64,000 nucleotides of DNA from Anthoceros angustus (Eukaryota; Streptophyta; Anthocerotopsida; Anthocerotales; Anthocerotaceae), in the NCBI GenBank assembly GCA_010909165.1, contig MU008159.1, forward strand, positions 2,108,001 to 2,172,000. The letters run 5' to 3'. Position numbers and translations under genes: made by a program. The notes beneath the pieces are model-generated. The model made no database searches and had not been told where the DNA came from. It worked only from the letters and a program-made list of their open reading frames with translations. Of this stretch, positions 32,226-42,933 are shown one piece after another; the stretch's first letter is position 1, and the number at the start of each line of letters is the position of its first letter.

Positions 32226-35200
32226 ATGCCCTCTCTCGTGACTCCGCCTTGCAACGCTCTCGGACGGTCTTCTAGTACAGATAAGCCTGGGCTAGGGTTT
32301 GGATTGTCCTGCCCTGCAGAAGGTCGATGTAATGTTCTCGCGAGTGGGGAACGAGTACCAGCGCGGATGACGAACAGATGCCGCATCAGAGGCCACTTGA
32401 GCCTGTTGTACAAAAATTCCATTGTCCAACGTGCCACGAAGGGTTGGAGCAAACCTCTCACATCCTTGGTGGGCGCAGCCGAGGCATCCACATCGAGCAG
32501 GCCAGGTGAATGTTTACATGCCTTGTGTTTGTTGAGCAACTGTAGAGGCAGTGTTTGGTTGGCTTACCGAGGATCATTTGCAGGGCAGGCTTTATGGCGA
32601 AAGTCCGATCCTACGAAGTGGTGGTGGGAGCACAGGTTCACCAAGGTAGTATATTTTTCTCTAAGGCATCTGGAACGGAGTTGGGCGGGACATTGAATCC
32701 TTGCAACGTTGCAGATCGACCGGAATATTTCGGACAACACAACAGAGGAAGGCTTGTCGCAGGCGGCGTGGGTTGATGGCGGATTGGGGGTGCCCGGGTC
32801 TCTTGGTCCATGGAAAGCATCAAATCAGCTTGAGTTCGACAGTGGAGCGGATTTGAAGAGTCAGAGGTTCAAGCTTCTGACCCCGCCCATTTCCCACACT
32901 GTATATTCAACCCAGCAGATTGGGTTGTGCTTGTGCAAGGGTCTTGTTTCACCAGTCCTTGACTCTGCAGAGTGGCAAGGCGTAAGATTGCGGCGGAAGA
33001 GATTGAGAACTGGAGCAGATTGTGTGATAGACAGCTCAATGAGGCCGTGGATGTGCTGGACCGCTTGGTGCTGGGAGGTTCTCCTGTCCCTGACATTGTA
33101 TACTATCATGCCATCAAGGGATGCATTATAAACAGAGATCTGGTGGCTGGCAGGCGTGTTCATGCTCTTACTCATGAGAGTGGTAACGAGTCAAAGACAT
33201 ACGTGGCCAACAATGTCATACGGATGTATGCGTCTCTTGGAAGGTTGGGGGAAGCCATGCAGGTGTTCACCAAGTTGGCAGAACCAGACACCTTTTCATG
33301 GTTTTTCATTATTTTGGCCCACACTGACCATGGAAAGCCTGAAGAAGCTATAAAACTTTATCACGAGATGCGGCGCTCGACTGTTAAGCCAGACAACCAT
33401 ACTTTTGTGGCAGTCCTTAAGGCATGCTCCAGTCTTGCAGATTTGACATCCGGCACGCAGGTCCATGCTGATCTTTTGGGGAGTGTGGTGAAGCCGGATG
33501 TGTTTGTTGGCAATAGCTTGGTCGACATGTACGCCAAATGTGGCAAAGTGGAAGATGCTCGTGAAGTCTTTGACAAGATGCCGACAAAGAATGTGGTGAC
33601 TTGGAATGCGTTGCTTGGAGGCTATGTACAGCAGGGACTTGCTCAAGAAGCCCTTGCCCTTTATGCTTGTATGCAGGAGCAGGACATAACATCAGCCAAT
33701 CACCTCACGTTTGTGTGTTTGTTGAAAGCTTGTGCTAGCATTGGAGCCCTTCGAGAAGGGAAAGAGCTCCATGTTCAGATCCAGAAAGAGGGATTTGAAG
33801 CTGATGTTATGGTGGGCAGCAGCCTGGTGGACATGTATGCAAAATGTGGGAGCTTAAGTTGTGCCCGACAGGTGTTTGATATGCTGCCTACGAGAAATGT
33901 GGTGACCTGGACTGCCATGATTGCAGGATACGCCCAGCATGGGTTAAGTCAGGAAGCCATAGCCCTTTATGCAGAAATGCAGCAGGAGGGCCTCGCTGCA
34001 GGCAATCTTGCCACATTTGTTTCCCTGCTGAAGGCGTTCACAAACATTAGAGCTTTGCAACAGGGCAAGGATCTCCATCTGCAAATACAGAAAAGAGGGC
34101 TGGAGGGCAATATGGTTATCGGGAGTTGCCTGGTAGACATGTATGCAAGATGTGGTAGCCTAGATGATGCCCGCAGGTTGTTTGACAGATTGCCCTCAAG
34201 AGACATAGTGACATGGAATTCTATGATCTCTGGGTATGCAGAGCAGGGACTTGGCCAAGAAGCTCTTGATCTTTATCAAAGCATGCAACAGGAGTGCACG
34301 AGTACACCCAGTCAAGTGACGTACGTCTGCCTGCTCAAAGCATGTGCCAGTGTTGGAGCTCTAAACCTGGGTAAGCACATCCATTCAAAAATTCAACAAA
34401 GTTCAATTGAAACTGACCTGGTTGTCGGCAACTGCCTGGTGGACATGTACGGAAAATGTGGAAGCTTGGAGGATGCTCGCAAAGTGTTTGACAGATTGCC
34501 TAAAAAGGACGTGATCACATGGACTGCTCTTCTGAATGCTTATGGGCAACATAATGAAGGCTTAAGGGCCATGCAGTGCTTCAGAGAGATGCAGCAATCG
34601 GGGCTCATACCCAATGATGCCACTTTCACTTGTCTTCTCTGTGCATGCAGTCATGAAGGCCTGGTAATTGAGGGTCGGCGTTATTTCAAAATGATGGTTG
34701 AAGACTATGGCATTGCACCCACTGTTGACCAGTACAATTGCATGGTCGATCTTCTTGGGCGGTCAGGCTACCTTGATGATGCAGAGAATATGTTGCAGAC
34801 CATGCCATTGAAGACCGACGTTGTGGGGTGGAGATCTTTGCTAAATGCGTGTAAAATGTATGTTGATGTGGAGCGGGCAGAGCGGTGCTTCAAACATCTT
34901 GTGAAATTGGAACCCAAAGCAGCAGCATCTTACGTGCTCCTAGCAAACATCTACGCAAATGCTGGTAGGTGGAGGGATGCAGAGCGCGTCGAAAGCCTGC
35001 GGAAGTCAGTAGGTGCTGGCAAGAAGCCTGCAAAGGCCTGGATTGAGGTAAACAACGAAGTCCATGGCTTCGTCGTCGGGCAGGAAAGGGACGACATTTC
35101 TTCGAAGTTAAGGAGTGTGAATGACAGGTTAAAGGATGAAGGCGGCCACGTCCCACAAACGGAGTTGGTGCTGAAGCCGTTGTCTGACAGAGAGAAAGAA

Positions 35201-35425
35201 GATGCCCTGTGCGGACACGCGGAGAAACTAGCATTGGCTTACGGCCTTCTGAACACCCCAGACGGCACACCTCTGCTTGTCACAAAAAATCTTCGCATGT
35301 GCGACGACTGCCACACGGGGACGAAGACCATGTCAAGGACTGAACAGCGAGAGATCATAGTTCGAGATGCACACCGTGTCCACCGTTTTGTGAACGGGTT
35401 TTGTTCATGTGGAGACCGGCATTGA
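32226..35425 (+). CDS. PLS-class PPR protein with DYW:KP deaminase domain
   Basis: The main exon (about 32971-35425) encodes ~817 residues with no stop. It has no ATG at its head: the frame begins after TTGACTCTGCAG, a good splice acceptor, with an in-frame TGA just upstream. So 5' exons are expected; candidates are an ATG frame from 32226 ending in AGGCCAG|GTGAAT and an exon after the acceptor at about 32712. The protein has about a dozen PLS-type PPR motifs (e.g. NSLVDMYAKCGKVEDAREVF), E domains, then a DYW-type deaminase: KKPAKAWIEVN, GHAEKLALAYGLL (HxE zinc/catalytic), CDDCH, and C-terminal FCSCGDRH. KPAxAW and the DRH ending define the DYW:KP variant, associated with U-to-C editing in hornworts, lycophytes and ferns. 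Predicted site: plastid or mitochondrion. Start coordinate is tentative; the body is secure. Confidence 0.85.
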
Positions 35426-35931
35426 TGAGTTGTGACTATTCCAACGTCCGTAGCGGTCGTGGCGGTATTGGTACGAATTTCACAGTTCAAAATGTACGAC
35501 AGAGTAGCGGTGAGAGAGAGAGAGAGTGTAATTGTGGTTGCCTGTTAGTGAAGTGAAGAGTATATTGGCTTATGTCCAAGATTTGTTTTCTTTTTTTGTG
35601 CAATTTTGCAGACGAGGGGTGTGAGGGAAATGTTGGCCATTGGTATGAATTGGAAAGTGACTATATCGTGCATTTCGCAATTACGAGGCTGGTGCCTTCA
35701 TTGACAATTAGAAGGATTGGGAGCAGTTGGTCTCAGTCGATTGTTTCAACAATGCTTGCTCCGGGTGCAGGTAGGGAAGAGACATCCAAGAGGAAAAGGA
35801 CATTTGCACAAAAAATTTCTTCGGAAGAAAACACAGTGGACTAGAAGCTATTTGTACACGGCATCACATTGCAGAGATTTAAACTAGCGCAGTGAGGAAG
35901 ACCGGCCAGTGCAGTCACGGGGACTAGTAGT
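35426..35931. other. Convergent 3' flanks
   Basis: Between the PPR stop and the LHCB stop on the other strand. It has a GA-repeat at about 35513-35526. A 90-codon plus-strand frame at 35572-35844 has no recognisable features. Both 3' UTRs probably lie here. Confidence 0.5.
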
Positions 35932-36816
35932 CTAGGCACCAGGGGTGAAGTTGGTGGCGTATGCCCAGGCATTGTTCACAGTCGGGTCGGCCAAGTGGTC
36001 GGACAGGTTCTCAATGGGGCCCTTGCCGGTAACGATGGCCTGGACGTAGAAGCCGAACATGGAAAACATGGCGAGTCTGCCATTCTTGAGCTCCTTCACC
36101 TTAAGCTCGGCGAAGGTGTCGGGGTCGTCGGCCAGGCCGAGGGGGTCGAAGGAGCCGCCGGGGTACAGGGGGTCGGAGACATCGCCCAGGGGTCCTCCAG
36201 CGACGCGGTACGCCTCCACAGCTCCCATGAGAATCACCTGGGTGGCCCAGATGGCAAGGATGCTCTGCGCGTGCACCAAGCTCGGGTTGCCGAGGTAGTC
36301 CAGACCTCCGTCGGAAAAGATCTGGGATCCAGCCTTGAACCACACGCACTCTCCGAAGGGGACCCCGTTCTTGGCCAGCAGCTCGGGGGTCACGCACCCG
36401 AGTGTGCCGAGCATGGCCCAGCGGGCGTGGATCACCTCCAGTTCCCTATTCCTGGCGAAGGTCTCGGGGTCGGCCGACAGCCCGGCGGTGTCCCAGCCGT
36501 AGTCGCCGGGGAACTCTCCCTTCAGGTACGAGGGCGTTTCGCCCGAGAACGGGCCCAGCCAGAGTGGGCGGTCGGCGCCATACCTGCACCATGTCCCACT
36601 TCAGGCACCCAACACAGGCACCGCCCCGACTAGACAGACAGAATGCCGAATACAATGTACTACAACCCACCAGATGCTGGAGCTGCTGCTGCTCGACTTC
36701 CGCATCTGCAGCTTAGACTCGCTAGAGCCGGCGGCGCTGAGGATCTCGCTGCGCTGCCTGAAGACGCTCTGCCCGGCCAGGGCGGCGCTAGAGGCGCATG
36801 CTGTGGCGGCGGCCAT
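35932..36816 (-). CDS. LHCB: LHCII chlorophyll a/b-binding protein (Lhcb1/2 type)
   Basis: Light-harvesting antenna protein of photosystem II in the thylakoid membrane. Two exons: 36816-36671 and 36583-35932, split within the codon of Trp in IWYGADRP, giving 265 residues, the usual size. Exon 1 is a Ser/Ala-rich plastid transit peptide ([19 protein letters not shown]). The mature part has the trimerisation-type WYGADRP motif, [20 protein letters not shown], helix B with chlorophyll ligands ([15 protein letters not shown]), helix C, and helix A with [15 protein letters not shown], ending in [11 protein letters not shown]. All ligand Glu-Arg pairs are visible. The start at 36816 is the only suitable ATG. 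Light-regulated expression is typical of the family; a GATAA-type I-box (GGATAAAG on the minus strand) lies near 36970, about 150 bases upstream. Confidence 0.95.
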
Positions 36817-37520
36817 TGCTAGCTTCTGCAGAGCGGATCGAAGGTGTGGGGAAAAGGAAGAGCCGGCGACCAAGCTAGCGAGCAACAAGTGTAATTCCGA
36901 TACCCCGGCGTAGCCCGGGTGCCCGATTTTGTACTCTCCGGCGCGGTAAGCTTTCCGGGAAATCCGAGCTTTATCCATGTAGGATAGTAAAACGTTCACA
37001 ATCCTGCCAAGCCTGTGAGACGGCGTTCGTGGGATATGCTGTCAGGCGATGCAGCGCTGGTTGGTTCATGGCCAGGTCCGCATTGCATTCCTACCACAAG
37101 AAGAGATTCGTGACAAGTGGCCCGCTGCGCCAGCCAGTAGGCCGGCCTCTCAAAATCAAGCCTTCCAATCACAGCTTTCGCTCGGCCAGGGTAATTCCAC
37201 TCCACGCGAATCCCACGACGCAATGCATGCTCATGTATGCAGCCCACGAGCAAAACTTGTTGCGCCATGCGTTTGGTGCGTTACATCGCTGCAGCCTGCA
37301 GACACACGTTGTACAGACACACACGGTGTTCAAACACCCACGGCAATGTCTCGAGTATAGGCACATCGTGATCTAACCCGCGACAAATACCCTGTATGAT
37401 GCTGCATTTGAGAGTGCAGACAGGGACGCTCCTTTGGAAACGGCAACCAGGGAGGCCTATGGGGGTCTGCGATGTTATCCCGATTGGCCGTGTGAGTAAT
37501 AGGGAATCTTGGGTTTCTGA
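36817..37520. other. LHCB promoter and 3' flank of acyl-activating enzyme
   Basis: The left part is the presumed LHCB promoter (minus direction). The right part next to 37521 should be the 3' UTR of the acyl-activating enzyme gene. Only shadow ORFs are present. Confidence 0.45.
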
Positions 37521-40500
37521 TCAACGTAATTCCAAAGCGTAGACATGGTCATCTCTGCAACCTACAAACACACGCCCTCCCACCATCACTGGAGACGAGA
37601 ATACTTCTCCCGGAAGCTGGAGTCTAGCTATCTCATGGGCTTTCATGACATTGCTGGATGGGCTCCCTGTTTGCTGGGATTCCAAAGAACGCCCTGTACT
37701 GACGTTCAGCTTGTCAGCTCTTGTAGACTCAGAACCGGCCTTCGCTTCCTGTAAGCCGTCTGTAACGATTCGCAGCAGCGAGACAATGCCTCCGGTAGTG
37801 CATACGCAGATCAACCTGCCACTAGGCAACTGTCAGTGGAACTTGCAACCGTTGCAGGGATCATGCCTAGACAGTACGTGCTTAACGGCCCACAGAGCTA
37901 GAACTTACTCACCTGGATGATTTGTTAGCATGTTTGGACAACAGCTGAAGGCTGTCGTCCACACAGCAGGAGGCAGTTACGGGATCGTCGACGCACTGCT
38001 TCCACAGAAAGTGTCCCGTACCCTGCAGACCAACAAGCAGAAATACAAGATGGTCAAAGGGAGTTGAGAAGGCCGTCAAAAGCGTGCAAAAAGCGAGGGA
38101 AACTGCAGTCTTGGTATTGTGTCGCCTTTACTTAACTGGTGTGATGGCGTATATAAATCCGCTTCTACAGCACACCAGCAACTGCAGGACCACCACCCAA
38201 GCGCTCTTCAGAATTCCAATCCTGTCGATGGAAGCGAAAGGGACGGTATAGAAACACTGATTTATTTTACCTGGCCAGGCAGACAAGCTGATAAGCAGGC
38301 ACCACCAAACACCGGCCCCTTCACGGTCACCTGTATCCAGTGACGAGATTTGTCAGGTCCTTCAGAAGAGCCACTCATCCCGACAACTCTAAGAGAGAGA
38401 CAGCATGTTTGCATGGTGGGACGATGCACCTTCCATGCTATTTCTCCGTCTGGAGTAAAGGCTGTCACAAATCCACTGACTAAAACACAGATAACTGCAC
38501 ACAGAGGAAAAAGGTTAAGATGAAATTTCTTCCTACTGCTTCTAGCCTTCAAATTGCAATATCACCAAGACACAGGGAAGATAATACACGAAAATGTGAA
38601 GCTGTGTCCACGACAGGTGACCCAAAGACTGCTGCACCACATGTGTTTGTCCATAGCAGCGAAGGAGATGGCTGAACAGCGTGCATTAAGGGTCAGCTGT
38701 CGGCAATATGAACTGAAGCATGTGCAAACAACAAGGCATTTGGACACTCTTTTTAACTGCAAGCCTACTTCCATTTGGATGGCGCTGATTATCCCGCTGG
38801 TGGAGGCAACGTATAGCCGTCTCATGACCTGCAGTGCCATAGCTCACAAAGACGATGAATGACATTAGCATGCCAAGCTACAGAGGGAGCAGATTGAGCA
38901 GAAGAAGATTAGTTGCCACACCATATCACAAGCAGGAGCACCGAAAACGCTACCCCCACAAGCATGTTGCCAGACACAGCACTGTTGTACGCTGTCAAGG
39001 GCATATATATTATGATCATGTGATCCACACCTGCAGTAAGCAGCGAATAGTAGAGATGAAGCAATGCACAGGAACAAAACAAAGTATCAAAAGGAAATGA
39101 GAATGTACCATATCAAGCCACTGCAAGGATCCAGAGTTGGCTGGCATTTCACCTGTCAAACCATTCAACGCCCATTGAAGCATGCACAATTTGAAGCACA
39201 AGGTATATAATATGGAAATTTTCAGGAAGAACTTACTTGAGGTCATTCCTACCTCGCCCCCTGTCTGAAATGTCCAAACTATCCTGCCGTCCCAGAAGTC
39301 AAAGAAGTAGATGAGCCCATCATAGCATCCAACAATCACCTGGAGGGCAGAAGGATCATCGCCATAGTTAAGGGCATAGACATCAATCATAACGCATGTT
39401 AGAGATGCAACAGAATACAAGTACCTGATTAAAGTCATGACTCACAGCTGCTGTTGACTCTATCCGCCCTCCTACTTGTGTCTCCCACAGCAACTCACCA
39501 CTGCATCAGGCATAAGGTCTTTAATAAATATAGAACATCTTCCATACACAACAAAAAGCTTTCTTGTAAGCTGATCGACTCACCTTGCAGCATCGATGCA
39601 CACAAAACGTTTTGCATGTGAGCCAATGAACAATCTCCATTTATCTGCGGTATGCACTAGAAGAGGCGATCCATCTACACAAGAATTGAGTGAGACTCTC
39701 CAGCATTGCTGCAGCTGCCTTGAATCAAGCCCGTGTACTTCGAGAGTTGGGAGTACTAGAGAACCATGTGAAAGTTTTCGGACCAGGATGTTATTACATC
39801 TAGTAAGCGCAAGTGGCCCTGCAAAATCAAGATGGAAGGGCCACAATAGCTCTCCCCTTCTTTTCACAGTCTCCACAGAAGATGTGTTGCCACTAGTTGC
39901 TCTGCGAATGAGCCTATGCTCCAGTGAACCTGTCAACCTTGATGGTTCCAGAGCAGCTGTCTTGGTCCAAGTAGTAGACTCATGCATTGCATTGATAGCC
40001 GAGCAAAGCTCCTTCGCTGTGGGGTATGAATATAGGAGTAGCATGTCAATGCTCAAAAAGTGTGCTACATGAGCAGCTGACACTGATGTTCCGCCAAGTG
40101 CAAAGAAGTCAGCAGAAGAAGAGACGCGTTCCAAGTTCAGAACGCGGGCAAAGACCTGGAAGAAGCAGAATTAAGATGGAATCAATTACAAACTCTACGC
40201 ATCCAATTTGCAAGAATTGCTGGCTAATAAAGCAGAACCATGCCTGTAGGATTTTATTGACGGTATCACAATCACGCTGTGTATCCGGAGCTGCCGCATA
40301 AACATTCGTATAATTTGTAGAAAGAGTGGCGTAATCCACCTTCCCAGAACTGGTAACTGGCATGGCTCTCAGTACCTCTAGTTGCTGAGGAACCATGAAA
40401 GATGGTAGCCTCTCAGCTAACCAGTTTCTTAGCTCATCAGGGTGCTTTTCATCATCGAGAACAACAAATGCTACAAGATGCAGTTCCCCATTGGGCCAAG

Positions 40501-42563
40501 TTCGAGTCAAAACTGCAGCATGTTGTACAGCAGCATGTGACTGGAGAAGTGCTTCTACTTCTTCAAGCTGTATGCGCTGTCCATGAACCTTGACTAACCG
40601 ATCCTTTCTTCCAAGCAACGAGAAGTTGCCATCTGCCAGTAGAGTCACACGATCCCCTGTTTTGAACAAAGCACATTGTTCAGCAGAACCCTGAGACTGT
40701 GGGAACCAAGCATCCAAAAACTTTCTGTTGGTCTCCTGTGGGTCATTCAGATAGCCTAGGGCAACGCCACATCCAGCCACCCACAACTCTCCTTCTCCTG
40801 ATGTCACAACGGAGTCATTTTCAGAAACTACAAATGCCTGTAGTCCAGATATTGGCCTGCCAATGGGGACTGTAGACGTCTTCAATTGAGTGGCATGAAG
40901 TAAGCTGACCTCAAAGTAAGTACAGTCCCCAGACACCTGAAGGACAAAACCACGACAGAGACAAATCAGCAAAAGAGGTTAGCATACAAATCACATATTA
41001 CATCAGGTTGGAGTTATTTATGATGTCAAGAAGAGCACAGTCGATCTCACCTCTGTACTACCGTAAAGGTTGAGAATAGTTGTTGTCACCAAGAGCCGGT
41101 CAAGAGCTTGCCATAACCAGGTTTGCAATTGTTCCCCACTGAGCACTAGAATGCGTAAATTCAAAGCCGTTGACTCTTCTTGCAGTCGGGGCAAAAGTGC
41201 ATGCAAAAAGGATGGAACAGCAATCAGCCTCGTGATGTGATAGTCCTACAGCAAACCAGAAACTCAATGAGCAGTCAAAGCTACAACCACTGCCACGTTT
41301 GCAGCAAATGCTCTTGTACGCCAAGAGTTTACTGTTCAACCTTCAATACATCAAAAAGGATGAGGGGATTTCTTGATATCTGACTTCTTGGCGGAACAAC
41401 CAAAAGACTAGCAGTAAGCAGCGGGCCCAGTGCTTCGGTCAAATGATCCACAAAGGCAGTAGCAGTCTTAAAGCATCCCACATCCCCATCCAAATGTGGA
41501 TAACTATCTTCCATCCATCTCAACCGATTCATCAAACCTGCAACGCCGTAAGAAGGACATGCAGTACATGCTTAAAACGAAGGAACTCTGAATCCTTCAC
41601 AAAGTGACACAGCAGCAGCTTGGTTCTTGGATTGACACCTGTCTCCGTGCCACATACCCCCCTTGGGGTGCCTGTTGACCCTGATGTGTACATAACGTAC
41701 AAATATGAAGCCTTGCGTGAACTGCTAGGCCTTGCTGGACAAGTCTTTGCCTGCAAGCCCTTCACAAATCCCTCTTGCACCGAAAGCACTGGGCAAGAAA
41801 ACGTGCTGGCAATCTTTGTCACATCCATTCCATCTCTTTGGGGGGACCAAAACAAGTGGTGGCAACAAATGACCAGACATGGCTTGCAGCTAAGTGCCAC
41901 AGCTTCAAGTCTTTTTAGAGGCCAAGACAAGTCCAGTGGAACGAAGGCCGCCCCAATTTTCACAACAGACAAAAGACAAACCAGATACTCCGCCGAATTA
42001 ACCATCATAAGTCCAATCCTCCTCTCGCAATCTCCACTTTCAGAAGTGGCACGGTCTGCGCCTATTGCAATTCCAGGGGATTCGAGACGCGCATCACCTT
42101 CCCAACCTGTTCCTGCCCATCTAGAGGAATTCAGTTTAAGTCCCAATGCAGTCCAAGCCCATGAGCATGAAATTAGTGTTGCACCTAAACATGCGTCCTG
42201 CCTCAGCTGGCAATCAAGACCAAACGTACCCTCGAGTACAGCAGCAACGTCACAGCTTCTGCCCACAACATGCTCCAGAAGAGCTGCCAGCAAGTCAACA
42301 GCCAGAAGAAGTTCTCCATAGGTGTGCCCCACATCTGAGCTCCTGCAATTCACTCCTTCCGAAACTGCCAATGAGCACTCCAATCCATTACCGCCTGCTG
42401 AAGCTTCAGCCTTGGAACCAGCGGATGACTGCTGAGAGGCGTCTGTCGGAGAAGTAAAGCGAGTGGAGACATGCAGCACAGCAATCCTCTCCGAAAAGCG
42501 GGAAGCCACAGACTGGAAAGCATGCAGCAAAGACGGCTGCTCAGAACAACCAGCAATCGGCAT
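37521..42563 (-). CDS. AAE19: Acyl-activating enzyme with carrier domain and beta-propeller
   Basis: Resembles plant acyl-activating enzyme 19 and animal AASDH: an adenylation domain, a phosphopantetheine carrier domain and a C-terminal PQQ-like beta-propeller. The ATG at 42563 gives [20 protein letters not shown]; an upstream exon is possible. Exon 1 has [20 protein letters not shown] and the AMP-binding P-loop [15 protein letters not shown]. Later exons have [64 protein letters not shown] and [10 protein letters not shown] (catalytic Lys). The carrier motif is [12 protein letters not shown]. Propeller exons give [65 protein letters not shown] and at the end [16 protein letters not shown]; stop at 37521. 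About fourteen exons. The substrate is not predictable here. It is transcribed divergently from the PPR gene at 42.9 kb. Confidence 0.85.
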
Positions 42564-42933
42564 GGAATCGGACTCCAACTTGCGTCCAGCTCCTTCTTAG
42601 CAAGCTCAATTCCATAACGCGAGCAGACTAAAGTCTGAACTTGAAACAGTTTCACTATGTACGTGAAGAAATTTAAACAAGCACGGTCTGGCAGCATGGA
42701 GTGCTGCCATCGCTGCCATGGAGTGCAGCTGCTGCCAGGCAGGAACGGTTTGCAGCTTGGATGTGTTGTGGTGCATGCAAAAGTGTGGCAGTCATCCCGA
42801 CTTCAGGCACAAGAGGTGGAACCAGGCCCTGTGGCTACATGGTGCTTGGGTGGATTCCCAAGATGCTCGGCTGCAGGTTGCAACCAGGGACATTCCTGGT
42901 TCTGTTTCTCCGTTCAACGCGTCTCCAAGGTAG
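42564..42933. promoter_or_regulatory. Short divergent intergenic region
   Basis: About 370 bases separate the starts of the acyl-activating enzyme gene (minus) and the second PPR gene (plus). If both start codons are right, this segment holds both 5' UTRs and both promoters. I see no clear TATA box pair. Confidence 0.4.

Noticed and set aside
41620-42321. A 233-codon plus-strand frame
   Set aside because: Opposite the AMP-binding exon of the acyl-activating enzyme, whose motifs are on the minus strand.
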